The notes: generated from the letters alone by a model not told the origin. DNA of 14,417 nucleotides from CAYTQK01 sp964439745 (GCA_964439745.1 CAYTQK010000060.1:1-14417), one strand, 5' to 3'; shown: positions 1-7,529, numbered from the stretch's first letter. A program made the numbers and translations.

Positions 1-64
<64 letters not shown>

Positions 65-77
65 TCAAAATTAAACT

Positions 78-105
78 ATTATATGATCTACAGGGAAAGT
101 GTCAA
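78..105 (-). promoter_or_regulatory. Perfect-consensus sigma-70 promoter of the tRNA
   Basis: On the minus strand, TTGACA (100-105) and TATAAT (78-83) are separated by 16 bp, both hexamers matching consensus exactly. Transcription would start near 70-72, a few bases before the mature tRNA 5' end at 64. This is the clearest promoter in the window. Confidence 0.88.
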
Positions 106-154
106 GGAAAAATTCCGGATTTCTTTTGTACCTTTGTCATTTCCCGGCCACCTG

Positions 155-466
155 CTACAAACCGGCCAGCAGGGTTTTGACCCGGCGCCGGGACGTCCGG
201 CCCTCGGCATCATCGGCAAAAGAGATCCGGACCTGTTGGCGCCGGCCGGTCTGGCCGGTCACGATGGCAATGTCGGGCCGGGGCACCCCCAGGGCCTTGG
301 CCAGGAACCGGACCGCGGCCTGGTTGGCCTTGCCCTCTACCGGCGGCGCGGTCAGCTTGATCTTGAGGGCCTGGTCATGGGCTCCGGCCACGGCGTTCTT
401 AGAAGACCGAGGCACCACCAGCAGGGGAAAGCCCAGGCTCGTAGCCGTCTCTTCTGTGGCGATCAT
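155..466 (-). CDS. DUF167 / YggU-family protein (UPF0235)
   Basis: The product is 103 residues, normal for this small family, whose members are about 95-110 aa. The family core is visible: the segment LKIKLTAPPVEGKANQA (about 34-50) followed by the strand-rich half with GQTGRRQQVRI. The biochemical role of the family is not established. The ATG at 466 has a good GGAGG Shine-Dalgarno a few bases upstream, and only 18 bp separate it from the stop of thrH, so it is probably the last gene of the alaC-hom-thrH transcript. No signal peptide or membrane segment is visible, so it should be cytosolic. Family assignment is firm; function is unknown. Confidence 0.85.
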   Translation of the reverse strand: MIATEETATSLGFPLLVVPRSSKNAVAGAHDQALKIKLTAPPVEGKANQAAVRFLAKALGVPRPDIAIVTGQTGRRQQVRISFADDAEGRTSRRRVKTLLAGL

Positions 467-484
467 GACCTGCCTCCGCTTTTC

Positions 485-1093
485 TCAGGCCGCCAGGATT
501 CCGGCCAACAGCCCCCGCAGGGTGTCATAATCAACAGCCACGGGAAAATCGGGATATTCCGCCACCACGTTTTCCGGCGGGCGGAAGAGGATGCCGCGGT
601 CGGCCTGCTGCAGCATGGTGACATCATTGTACGAGTCCCCCATGGCTGTGACATGATAATTCAGGCCTTGCAGGGCCTGGGCCGTCTTGCGTTTGCCGTC
701 CGGCTGGCGCAGCACATAATCGGCCACCGCCCCGGCCTCGTCGATGACCAGGGTGTTGCAGAACAGGGTGGGCCTGTTCAGTTTTTCCATAAGAGGGCCG
801 GCAAACTGGGTAAAGGTATCGGAGACCACGATGACCGGGGCCTGGCGGCGCATCCAGTCCAGCATTTCCACCGCCCCTTCCAGGGGATCGATGGTGGCGA
901 TGACGTCGGTGATGTCTTTCAGCTTCAGGCCGTGTTCGGTCAGGATGGCCAGCCGTTTTTTCATGAGCAAGTCATAATCGGAGATATCCCGGGTGGTCAG
1001 CTTGAGCTCTTCGATGCCGGTCTTGCGGGCGACGTTGATCCACACTTCCGGCACAAACACCCCCTCCAGGTCGGTACAAACGATATGCATCAT
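485..1093 (-). CDS. thrH: ThrH: phosphoserine phosphatase / homoserine phosphotransferase
   Basis: A HAD-superfamily enzyme of 202 residues, the usual ThrH length. Motif I (the nucleophile Asp in CTDLEGVFVPE, about residue 8), a Ser/Thr motif in VVSDTF, the basic motif around DGKRK and the metal motif MGDSYND are present in order. The opening resembles Pseudomonas ThrH (MEIACLDLEGVLVPE) more than SerB. In the known family the enzyme hydrolyses phosphoserine and can pass the phosphate to homoserine, giving homoserine phosphate for threonine synthesis. It sits 21 bp downstream of hom, the gene that makes homoserine, which supports that role. Two ATGs lie in tandem (1093 and 1090). The AAGGAA box is 9 nt from the first, so 1093 is used; aligning with Pseudomonas would favour 1090. 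Confidence 0.88.
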   Translation of the reverse strand: MMHIVCTDLEGVFVPEVWINVARKTGIEELKLTTRDISDYDLLMKKRLAILTEHGLKLKDITDVIATIDPLEGAVEMLDWMRRQAPVIVVSDTFTQFAGPLMEKLNRPTLFCNTLVIDEAGAVADYVLRQPDGKRKTAQALQGLNYHVTAMGDSYNDVTMLQQADRGILFRPPENVVAEYPDFPVAVDYDTLRGLLAGILAA

Positions 1094-1114
1094 GGGGTAT
1101 GGTTCCTTATTCCG

Positions 1115-2428
1115 TTAATGGTCGTTCTTGTCTTCAATGCGGATGAGCATGGGGTCTTCGGTGACGATGTCCAGGGAGGAGATTTCCGCCAGGGCGGCCT
1201 TGACACCGGCCTCCCGGGCGCCGTAGCTGAGCATGACCAGGGGGACCTGCCCGCCCTTGTCCCGCCCTTTCTGGTGGACCGACTTGATGCTGATATCGTG
1301 GCTGCCGAGGATGCCGGCGATTTTCGAGAGAACGCCGGGTTTGTCCGTGGCGGTGAAGCGGAAGTAGTAGCGGCTCTTGAGTTCGTCCATGGAGAGCACC
1401 GGAATTTCGCGGATATCGTCCGGCCGGCAGGACAGGGCCGGGACCCGGCCCGGCGCACCATAGACCAGGTTGCGGGCCAGGTCGAGGATGTCGCTGACCA
1501 CGGCACTGGCCGTGGGCATCATGCCGGCGCCGTGGCCGTACAAGAGAACATCTTCCACGCAATCCCCGGACACCATGACCGCGTTCAGGGAACCGCCCAC
1601 ATTGGACAGGGGGTTGTTCCGGGGAATCATGGTGGGGTGGATACGGGCCTCGACCCCGCCGTCGGCCTGCTTGCTGATGGCCAGCAGCTTGACCGTGTAG
1701 CCGAACCCTTCGGCAAACTCGATATCCAGGGGGGTGATGCCGCGGATGCCTTCAATATAAATATCATCCAGGTTCATGGTCATGCCGTAGGCGATGGCGT
1801 TGAGGATGGCCAGCTTGTGGGCGGTGTCAAACCCGTCCACGTCCAGGGTGGGATCGGCCTCGGCAAACCCTTTGTCCTGGGCCTGCTGCAGGGCGTCTTC
1901 AAAGGTACAGTGTTCGGCGGAAATCTTGGTCAGGATGTAGTTGCAGGTGCCGTTGAGGATCCCCCAGACAGAATTGATGCGGTTGGCCACCAGCGATTCC
2001 CGGATGGTCTTGATAATGGGCATACACCCGCCGACCGAGGCTTCATAGGCGATATCGACCTTTTTTTCCCCGGCCCGGGGAAAAATCTCCGCGGCACAGG
2101 CGGACAGCAGGGCCTTGTTGGCGGTGACCACCCCCTTGCCCCGGTCAATGGCCCGCAGCATCAAGTCTTTGGCCACGGTCTTGCCGCCGATCAGCTCCAC
2201 GATGATATCGATCTCCGGATCATCCACCACGGCTTCGGCATCGGCGGTCATCACCCCCGGGGCCAGGTCCAGGCCGCGGTCCCGGTCCGTGTCGATGTCG
2301 GCGATGTGTTTTATTGCCAGGGAAACCCCGCTCCTGGATTCAATCAGCGCCTGTTTTTCCAGCAGAATCCGGGCCACGCCGGTACCGACGGTGCCGCATC
2401 CCAGTATTCCCACGCCTATTGATTTCAT
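1115..2428 (-). CDS. hom: Homoserine dehydrogenase with C-terminal ACT domain
   Basis: Reduces aspartate semialdehyde to homoserine with NAD(P)H, the branch-point step toward threonine and methionine. The 437-residue product has the N-terminal nucleotide-binding GILGCGTVGTG (7-17), the TANK segment with Lys105, the YEASVGGCMPII substrate segment (128-139), the DVDGFDTAHK catalytic-region motif, and an ACT regulatory domain from about 353 to 430 that begins YYFRFTATDKPGVLSKIAG. This is the monofunctional type without aspartokinase. The ATG at 2428 is chosen because AGAGG lies about 9 nt upstream and the protein then opens directly with the Rossmann strand; the open frame runs on to 2521 without a good start. 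The ACT domain suggests threonine feedback inhibition, as in the family. It lies 37 bp after alaC and 21 bp before thrH, so it is probably co-transcribed. Confidence 0.95.
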   Translation of the reverse strand: MKSIGVGILGCGTVGTGVARILLEKQALIESRSGVSLAIKHIADIDTDRDRGLDLAPGVMTADAEAVVDDPEIDIIVELIGGKTVAKDLMLRAIDRGKGVVTANKALLSACAAEIFPRAGEKKVDIAYEASVGGCMPIIKTIRESLVANRINSVWGILNGTCNYILTKISAEHCTFEDALQQAQDKGFAEADPTLDVDGFDTAHKLAILNAIAYGMTMNLDDIYIEGIRGITPLDIEFAEGFGYTVKLLAISKQADGGVEARIHPTMIPRNNPLSNVGGSLNAVMVSGDCVEDVLLYGHGAGMMPTASAVVSDILDLARNLVYGAPGRVPALSCRPDDIREIPVLSMDELKSRYYFRFTATDKPGVLSKIAGILGSHDISIKSVHQKGRDKGGQVPLVMLSYGAREAGVKAALAEISSLDIVTEDPMLIRIEDKNDH

Positions 2429-2465
2429 GAAATAGGACCTCTCGTCCGTGTTGACAGCGTTAGCG

Positions 2466-3635
2466 TTACAGAATCTTTTTGATACCCCGCACCGCCTGGT
2501 TGATACGCATCTCGTTTTCAATGAGGGCGAAGCGGACGTAGTCGTTCCCGTATTCGCCGAAGCCCAGCCCCGGGGAGACGGCCACCTGGGCCTCGTGAAT
2601 CATCATCTTGGAAAATTCCACCGACCCCATGTCCCGGTATTTTTCCGGTATACGGGCCCAGACAAACATGGTCGCCTTGGGCGGCTGGATGGGCCAGCCC
2701 ACCCGGTTGAGCCCGCTGATGAGGGTGTCGCGGCGGGAACGATAGGTTTCGCAGACCTCGGCGACGCAGTCCTGGGGACCGTTCAAGGCGATGATGGAAG
2801 CGATCTGGATGGGTTGAAACATGCCGTAATCCAGGTAGCTCTTGATCCGGCGCAGGGCCGCCACGATGTCCCGGTTACCGCAGCAGAAGCCCACCCGCCA
2901 GCCGGGCATGCTGTAACTCTTGGACAGGGAGAAGAATTCCACGCCCACCTCCCGGGCGCCCTCCACCTGGAGAAAGCTGGGCGCTTCATAGCCGTCAAAG
3001 ACCAGGTCAGCGTATGCGAAATCATGGATGATCATGACATCGTACTTCTTGGCGTAGGCCACGATCTCCTTGAAAAAATCGAGACTGACCACTTCCGTGG
3101 TGGGATTGTGCGGATAGGAAACCACCAGCACCTTGGGCTTGGGCCAGCTCTGGCGGGTGCCGTCGATGAGGTTTTTCAGAAAATCCTCGCCCGGACCGAC
3201 CGGTATGCCGCGGACGCTGCCGCCGGCGATAATGGTGGCATAGGGGTGAATGGGATAGGTCGGGCTGGGCGTAAAAACCAGGTCACCGGGACGGATGGTC
3301 ACCAGGATGAGGTGAGAAAACCCCTCCTTGACCCCGATGGTGGCGATGGCCTCTTCCTCGTGGTCGATGGGAACGTCATAGCGGCGCTGATACCAGTCGG
3401 CAATGGCCAGGCGCAGCTTGCGGATGCCCATGGAAGCAGAGTAGCGGTGATTGTGGGGCTTGCGGGACGCTTCCACCAGCTTGTCGATGACATGGTCCGG
3501 CGCCGGGATGTCGGGATTGCCCATGCCAAGATCGATAATGTCCTTGCCGGCCCGTCTCTCGGCCATCTTGATCTGGTTGACCGTCGCAAACACATAGGGC
3601 GGCAGACGGTCAAGCCTTCCGAATTTGTTGTTCAT
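2466..3635 (-). CDS. alaC: AlaC-type PLP-dependent aminotransferase (class I fold)
   Basis: A 389-residue aspartate-aminotransferase-fold enzyme. It resembles E. coli AlaC closely along its length: the RLDRLPPYVF opening, MGNPD (38-42), SYPHNPT with Asn177, HDFAYADL with Asp205 and Tyr208, and SLSKSY with the Schiff-base Lys239 followed by GWRVGF. AlaC transfers an amino group between glutamate and pyruvate to make alanine. Because the gene leads hom and thrH, an alternative role in aspartate or related amino-acid supply is possible, and substrate cannot be read from sequence alone. The ATG at 3635 is preferred because GGAAA lies about 8 nt upstream. An in-frame ATG at 3647 has no Shine-Dalgarno, and the frame stays open to 3749. 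Confidence 0.88.
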   Translation of the reverse strand: MNNKFGRLDRLPPYVFATVNQIKMAERRAGKDIIDLGMGNPDIPAPDHVIDKLVEASRKPHNHRYSASMGIRKLRLAIADWYQRRYDVPIDHEEEAIATIGVKEGFSHLILVTIRPGDLVFTPSPTYPIHPYATIIAGGSVRGIPVGPGEDFLKNLIDGTRQSWPKPKVLVVSYPHNPTTEVVSLDFFKEIVAYAKKYDVMIIHDFAYADLVFDGYEAPSFLQVEGAREVGVEFFSLSKSYSMPGWRVGFCCGNRDIVAALRRIKSYLDYGMFQPIQIASIIALNGPQDCVAEVCETYRSRRDTLISGLNRVGWPIQPPKATMFVWARIPEKYRDMGSVEFSKMMIHEAQVAVSPGLGFGEYGNDYVRFALIENEMRINQAVRGIKKIL

Positions 3636-3683
3636 GCTGTTTTCCATGTTATTGTAAATACTTACTGAATTGGCGCTCGCCGC

Positions 3684-3712
3684 GCCCGGCGGCATGTCCG
3701 GAGCCCGGCGGC
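3684..3712. repeat. 10-bp direct repeat upstream of alaC
   Basis: GCCCGGCGGC occurs at 3684-3693 and again at 3703-3712, a 19-bp period, inside the presumed 5' leader of alaC. It could be a paired operator half-site or part of a leader structure. It is GC-rich in a GC-rich genome, so chance is possible. Confidence 0.3.
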
Positions 3713-3761
3713 GAAATGTGCTCGTGAAACATCGGGAGAACAGAAGCACCCAAATTTATAT

Positions 3762-3790
3762 AAAATACTATAAAAGACCGCTGTTGTCCA
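3762..3790 (-). promoter_or_regulatory. Possible sigma-70 promoter for alaC-hom-thrH
   Basis: On the minus strand TGGACA (3785-3790) and TATTTT (3762-3767) are spaced 17 bp in a locally AT-rich patch. The -35 matches consensus in 5 of 6 positions, the -10 in 4 of 6. Transcription would start near 3755, leaving a leader of about 120 nt before alaC. Other registers in the same AT-rich stretch are possible. Confidence 0.4.
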
Positions 3791-3862
3791 AAATAAAATT
3801 GCCCTGGTCCTGCGGGAAGTGTTTTTATATCCCAAATTGATCGTTTCAAATTAGGTCTGGAT

Positions 3863-4010
3863 CGGGAAAATCTCCGGCAGCAAGCCGGGATTGGTTGACT
3901 TCCCGCTTACCGCAGGATAACATGGGAAACCAGTTGAACCGGACCGGGATGACGGTCCTCCGCCATGGAACACACCCCTGCACGAGGGGGCCAAACCGGC
4001 CGCATCGGCC
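3863..4010 (+). promoter_or_regulatory. Candidate structured RNA leader upstream of purM
   Basis: The 409-bp spacer between alaC and purM holds a dense set of nested helices close to purM. Domain 1: CGGGAA (3863-3868) pairs with TTCCCG (3900-3905) around CCGGC (3874-3878) / GCCGG (3884-3888). Domain 2: GCAGG (3912-3916) / CCTGC (3977-3981) encloses CATGG (3921-3925) / CCATG (3963-3967), which encloses GGACCG (3941-3946) / CGGTCC (3953-3958). Downstream are CCCCT (3975-3979) / AGGGG (3985-3989), which competes with the closing stem of domain 2, and GGCCG (3998-4002) / CGGCC (4006-4010). All stems named are perfect Watson-Crick. I could not match it to a riboswitch class I know. Strand is inferred from closeness to purM; perfect stems would also form in a minus-strand RNA. 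Confidence 0.45.
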
Positions 4011-4044
4011 CTAACCTGACAGAATCACGAGATGAGGTCAGAAC

Positions 4045-5085
4045 ATGACATCGCTTACCTACGCCGACGCCGGCGTTGATATTGATAAGGGCAACGCCTT
4101 TGTGGAACAGGTCAAAAAGCTAGCCAAGAAAACCAGCCGCCGGGGGGTGATTTCCGATATCGGCGGCTTTGGGGCGTTTTTCTCCCTGGACACCACCACC
4201 CTGAAAAACCCGGTCCTGGTCAGCTCCACCGACGGGGTCGGCACCAAGCTGAAAATCGCCTTTATGACGGGCAAACACGATACCATCGGCATCGACCTGG
4301 TGGCCATGAGCGTCAACGACATTGCCGTGCAGGGTGCCCGCCCCCTGTTTTTCCTGGATTATTTTTCCTGCGGCCGGCTCGACCTGGAAACGGCCACGGC
4401 GGTGGTGGCGGGCATTGCCGAGGGCTGCCGCCAGGCCGAATGCGCCCTGATCGGCGGTGAAACGGCGGAAATGCCGGACATGTACCAGGAGGGAGAATAC
4501 GATCTGGCCGGGTTCGCCGTCGGCGCGGCCGACTACGACAACATTATCGACGGCTCGGATATCCGGGTGGGCGACCAGGTCATCGGCATCGCCTCCAGCG
4601 GTCTGCACAGCAACGGTTTTTCCCTGGTACGCAAAATCTGTTTTGAGCGGCTGGGCATGAAACCGGACCAGCACGTGGCCGAGTTCGGGCGCACCCTGGG
4701 CGAAGAACTGCTCACCCCTACCCGGATTTACACGGCCACCATCAAGCACCTGCGCAAGATCTTTTCCATTCGCGGGCTGGCCCATGTTACCGGCGGCGGA
4801 CTGGCCGAAAACCTGACCCGCATTCTACCCCGGGGCTGCCTGGCCATCCTGGAGCAGGGCTCCTGGCAGGTGCCGCCGGTATTCGATTTTCTGCAGCAGG
4901 GCGGCCAGGTGTCGGACGAAGAGATGGCCCGCACCTTCAACAACGGCATCGGCCTGGTGGCGGTGGTGCCCGGAAACCAGGCCGAAGATGCCGTGGAAAA
5001 GATCCGGGCCATGGGCGAAACGCCCTTTATCATCGGTGAAATTTCGGCGGCCAAGGACAAGGACCCGCAGGTCCGCTGGCGGTAA
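4045..5085 (+). CDS. purM: Phosphoribosylformylglycinamidine cyclo-ligase (AIR synthetase)
   Basis: Makes aminoimidazole ribonucleotide from FGAM with ATP, the fifth step of purine synthesis, in the cytosol. The 346-residue product matches the family length (E. coli 345) and shows the expected segments: YADAGVDIDKGN near the start, the glycine-rich GGFGAFF, STDGVGTKLK (61-70), HDTIGIDLVAMSVND, GGETAEMP (137-144), SSGLHSNGFSLVRK, and HVTGGGLAENL. The ATG at 4045 has GAGG (4034-4037) 7 nt upstream. Weak CTGAC (4016-4020) / GTCAG (4037-4041) complementarity overlaps that site. The upstream region is the structured element described separately. tsaD follows on the same strand. Confidence 0.96.
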   Translation: MTSLTYADAGVDIDKGNAFVEQVKKLAKKTSRRGVISDIGGFGAFFSLDTTTLKNPVLVSSTDGVGTKLKIAFMTGKHDTIGIDLVAMSVNDIAVQGARPLFFLDYFSCGRLDLETATAVVAGIAEGCRQAECALIGGETAEMPDMYQEGEYDLAGFAVGAADYDNIIDGSDIRVGDQVIGIASSGLHSNGFSLVRKICFERLGMKPDQHVAEFGRTLGEELLTPTRIYTATIKHLRKIFSIRGLAHVTGGGLAENLTRILPRGCLAILEQGSWQVPPVFDFLQQGGQVSDEEMARTFNNGIGLVAVVPGNQAEDAVEKIRAMGETPFIIGEISAAKDKDPQVRWR

Positions 5086-5091
5086 TTGCTT

Positions 5092-5208
5092 ATGAAACAA
5101 CGGCAGCAAAACAACGGCAACCGGCTGGCTACCTGGCGGGAAAAATTCCGCCGCTGGATGAAGGCCATCGAAGAAGCCCAGAAGCAAAATCCCGGCTGCC
5201 GTTCCTGA
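5092..5208 (+). CDS. Possible small basic protein, 38 residues
   Basis: An ATG 6 bp after the purM stop opens a 38-codon frame ending in TGA. The product is strongly basic and Gln-rich (it begins MKQRQQNNGNRL), with WREKFRRWMKAIEEAQKQ looking like one amphipathic helix. No strong Shine-Dalgarno is visible, only a weak GGCGGT, so translation would depend on coupling to purM. I do not recognise it. It occupies most of the 185-bp gap before tsaD. Real but uncharacterised, or a chance frame, are both open. Confidence 0.35.
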   Translation: MKQRQQNNGNRLATWREKFRRWMKAIEEAQKQNPGCRS

Positions 5209-5222
5209 GGGATCGGCCGCAA

Positions 5223-5239
5223 TACGCCGGTGCGGCGTA
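5223..5239 (+). other. Hairpin between purM and tsaD
   Basis: TACGCC (5223-5228) and GGCGTA (5234-5239) form a perfect 6-bp stem with a 5-nt loop. No U-run follows, so it is not a classical terminator. It may stabilise or separate the purM and tsaD messages. Confidence 0.35.
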
Positions 5240-5270
5240 AGAACCGATAAAAACAGCCGGAATGCCCTCC

Positions 5271-6281
5271 ATGAATATTCTCGGCATCGAATCTTCCTGC
5301 GACGAAACCGCGGCCGCGGTGGTAGCCGACGGCAGCCGCGTCCTTTCCTCGGTGGTGGCCTCCCAGGTCAAGACACACGCCCCCTATGGCGGGGTGGTGC
5401 CGGAACTGGCCTCCCGCAAACACATGGAAAAGATCCTGCCGGTCGTACGCCGGGCCCTGGATGAAGCCGGCCTGGACAAGCGCGACCTGCACGCCGTGGC
5501 CGCCACCCGGGGGCCGGGACTGGTGGGTGCCCTGCTGGTGGGTTTTTCCTTTGCCAAGGCCTTTGCCTTTGCCCGGGGCCTGCCCCTGATCGACGTCAAC
5601 CACCTGGACGGGCACCTGGCCTCGGTTTTTCTGAACGATGCCCCGCCTGCCCTGCCTTTCGTGGCCCTGCTAGCGTCGGGCGGACATACCGCCGTCTACC
5701 ACGTCACCGACCGCGCCAAGGCCGTCCTGCTGGGACAGACCCGGGATGACGCCGCCGGCGAAGCCTTTGACAAGGTGGCCAAGATGATGGGCCTGGGCTA
5801 TCCCGGCGGCGAGATCATCAGCCGCCGGGCCGCCGCCGGCGACCCGGCCAGGGTCGTTTTTACCCGGCCCTGGCTGGACAAAAACAAATTTGATTTCAGC
5901 TTCAGCGGCATCAAAACGGCCGCCGCCCGTCATATCCAGGCCGCCGACCCCGACGACGACAAGGCTCGCAATGACATCGCCGCCGGGTTCCAGGAAGCGG
6001 TCGCCGAGGTGCTCTGCCACAAGCTGATCCACGCCGCCGAGGTCACCGACTGCCGGGACGTGGCCTTTGTCGGGGGGGTGGCGGCCAACGCCCGCATCCG
6101 GGAAATGCTGGCCGAACAGGCCGCGGCCGCCGGCCGGCGCCTGCACATTCCGCCCCTGGCCTATTGCGGGGACAACGCCGCCATGATCGCGGCGGCGGGA
6201 TTCTACCGCCTGGCCGCGGCCGGTGCAACGGAGCCTTTCCTGGACCTGGACGTCTTTTCCCGGGTACCGCCGGCCGGCTGA
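5271..6281 (+). CDS. tsaD: tRNA N6-adenosine threonylcarbamoyltransferase subunit TsaD
   Basis: Transfers the threonylcarbamoyl group to A37 of ANN-decoding tRNAs, working with TsaB, TsaE and TsaC, in the cytosol. The 336-residue product has the ASKHA-fold opening MNILGIESSCDETAAAVV, THAPYGGVVPELASRKH, the metal-binding HLDGH with His111 and His115, SGGHT, the segment TRDDAAGEAFDKVAKMMGL, GGVAANARIRE, and the C-terminal YCGDNAAMIA whose Asp completes the iron site. The ATG at 5271 is used because the protein then begins exactly where family members do. An in-frame ATG at 5262 would add three residues, and neither has a strong Shine-Dalgarno. No partner subunit gene is in this window. Confidence 0.95.
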   Translation: MNILGIESSCDETAAAVVADGSRVLSSVVASQVKTHAPYGGVVPELASRKHMEKILPVVRRALDEAGLDKRDLHAVAATRGPGLVGALLVGFSFAKAFAFARGLPLIDVNHLDGHLASVFLNDAPPALPFVALLASGGHTAVYHVTDRAKAVLLGQTRDDAAGEAFDKVAKMMGLGYPGGEIISRRAAAGDPARVVFTRPWLDKNKFDFSFSGIKTAAARHIQAADPDDDKARNDIAAGFQEAVAEVLCHKLIHAAEVTDCRDVAFVGGVAANARIREMLAEQAAAAGRRLHIPPLAYCGDNAAMIAAAGFYRLAAAGATEPFLDLDVFSRVPPAG

Positions 6282-6357
6282 TCCGGATATTTCCTGAAAA
6301 AACCAGTGCCGGAGGGCCGGGTCCTGATTTCCTGCTGCAAGGAATTTGATCCCAACT

Positions 6358-6381
6358 GAAATCGGAATCGCTATCAGGATC
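6358..6381. repeat. Four tandem degenerate hexamers, NNNATC
   Basis: Between the convergent ends of tsaD and nagZ, GAAATC, GGAATC, GCTATC and AGGATC follow one another without gaps (on the other strand GATNNN four times). The 150-bp spacer at 6282-6431 otherwise shows only weak GC-rich inverted repeats and no clear terminator. Confidence 0.4.
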
Positions 6382-6431
6382 GAACTGCCGGCGTGAATTG
6401 GCGCCTTTCAACTTGAGCCGGCATCCGGCAT

Positions 6432-7439
6432 CTACTGCCGCCCCAGGTACTGCTTTTTCAGATCCAGGACCCGCCCTGCCGCCGCCAGGGCGGCTTCTCC
6501 TCCGGACGCCGAAGCCCGGATCGTTTTCAAAAATCCGTCCCGGACCTGCTGCCTAGCCGGGCTGCGACTGCAGACCAGGGCCAGGTCCACTTCCGCCGCC
6601 GCCAGGCAATCGACCACGGTATCCAGTTCGTAATGCTTGACGATGGCTCCCATGTCCAGGTCATCGGTCATGACCACGCCGGCGAATCCCAGCTTTTCAC
6701 GCAGTAAATCCCGGGCAATGGGCGCCGAAAGGCTGGCCGGAAAGCGGTCATCCAGGTAGGTATACCGGATATGGGAGAGCATGATCCCGGCCACGTTATG
6801 GGCGATGGCCGTCGCAAAGGGGAGCATGTCGGTGGCGGCCAGCACCTCGGGGTTGGCGTCCAGTTCCGGCTGGTCCAGGTGAGAATCGTCCATGGTGCGG
6901 CCGATGCCCGGGAAATGCTTGGCCACCGCCATGATGCCGGCCTGCTGCAGCCCGTCGATGACCCGGGCGCCCAGTCGGGCCACTTCAGCCGGTCCCCCGG
7001 GAAAGGCCCGGGCCTTCATGATGCTGCGGGCGCAGGTCCCGGCCACGTCCAGCACCGGGGCCAGGTTCATGTTGACCCCGACGTGGGCCAGTTCCACGGC
7101 CGTGATTTCGGCGAACCGGTCCGCCTGGGAATCCTCGTGAATATGGTCGTTGCCGGGAAAACGGGTAAAGGGCGCGGACAGCCGGGCCACGGTGCCGCCT
7201 TCCTGGTCCATGGCCACGATCAGGGGGGGCAGCCCGGCGGCGGCGGCGCAGGCCTGGGCCTCGGCGCACAGCCGCCGGATATCGTCCGGACCGGCCAGGT
7301 TGCGGGAAAACAGCACGATTCCGGACACCTGCAGATCTTCGATGAGGTACCGCAGGTCCTCGTTGAATTCCTCCCCGTCAAACCCGGCCAGCAGCCGCTG
7401 GCCGGCCAGCCTCTCTTCGGAAAAATCGGCGGGATTCAT
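6432..7439 (-). CDS. nagZ: Beta-N-acetylhexosaminidase, NagZ-like (glycoside hydrolase family 3)
   Basis: Removes N-acetylglucosamine from muropeptides during cell-wall recycling, if it follows the family. The 335-residue product is the compact single-domain size of proteobacterial NagZ. Motifs in order: MDQEGGTVARL (77-87), NLAPVLDV, KHFPGIG (174-180) followed by the catalytic Asp-Ser-His at 185-187, and MTDDLDMGA (257-265) holding the nucleophile Asp. There is no signal peptide, which fits a cytosolic enzyme. The ATG at 7439 has a near-ideal AAAGGAGG just upstream, so the ten-residue extension to 7469 is rejected. It is monocistronic, convergent with tsaD and divergent from the PurF-like gene. 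Exact substrate within family 3 is inferred. Confidence 0.88.
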   Translation of the reverse strand: MNPADFSEERLAGQRLLAGFDGEEFNEDLRYLIEDLQVSGIVLFSRNLAGPDDIRRLCAEAQACAAAAGLPPLIVAMDQEGGTVARLSAPFTRFPGNDHIHEDSQADRFAEITAVELAHVGVNMNLAPVLDVAGTCARSIMKARAFPGGPAEVARLGARVIDGLQQAGIMAVAKHFPGIGRTMDDSHLDQPELDANPEVLAATDMLPFATAIAHNVAGIMLSHIRYTYLDDRFPASLSAPIARDLLREKLGFAGVVMTDDLDMGAIVKHYELDTVVDCLAAAEVDLALVCSRSPARQQVRDGFLKTIRASASGGEAALAAAGRVLDLKKQYLGRQ

Positions 7440-7510
7440 CTTCCTCCTTTGGCCGGAAAAAACCGTCATCTGACGCCGGCCGTACGGCGGCTGCGCCCGA
7501 CTCGTCTCGT

Positions 7511-7529
7511 GGGATATCCAGGATACCCC
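7511..7529. promoter_or_regulatory. Imperfect palindrome, possible operator
   Basis: GGGATATCC and GGATACCCC flank a central A, giving arms that match at 8 of 9 positions. It lies just downstream of the nagZ promoter, where a repressor site would be effective. No regulator is assigned. Confidence 0.3.

Noticed and set aside
83..2422. A 779-codon open frame on the plus strand
   Set aside because: It runs antisense to yggU-like, thrH and hom, which have clear families, motifs and Shine-Dalgarno sites. Its product is Gly/His/Asp-rich low-complexity, typical of an antisense shadow in GC-rich DNA.
2448..3668. A 406-codon plus-strand frame
   Set aside because: Antisense shadow of alaC with the same biased composition and no recognisable motif.
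3649..3849. A 66-codon minus-strand frame upstream of alaC
   Set aside because: No Shine-Dalgarno, no family resemblance, and it overlaps the presumed promoter and leader.
3935..3970. Resemblance of the purM leader to the 3' half of a TPP riboswitch (TTGAACC followed by a GGATGA-type loop)
   Set aside because: The conserved CTGAGA half and the rest of the TPP fold are absent, and purM is not a thiamin gene target in the usual sense.
3800..4044. SRP RNA, 6S RNA, glycine, cobalamin, FMN, SAM, ZTP or guanidine elements in the alaC-purM spacer
   Set aside because: None of the signature sequences that I know for these could be aligned by eye. Only a covariance search could settle 6S RNA or a divergent class.
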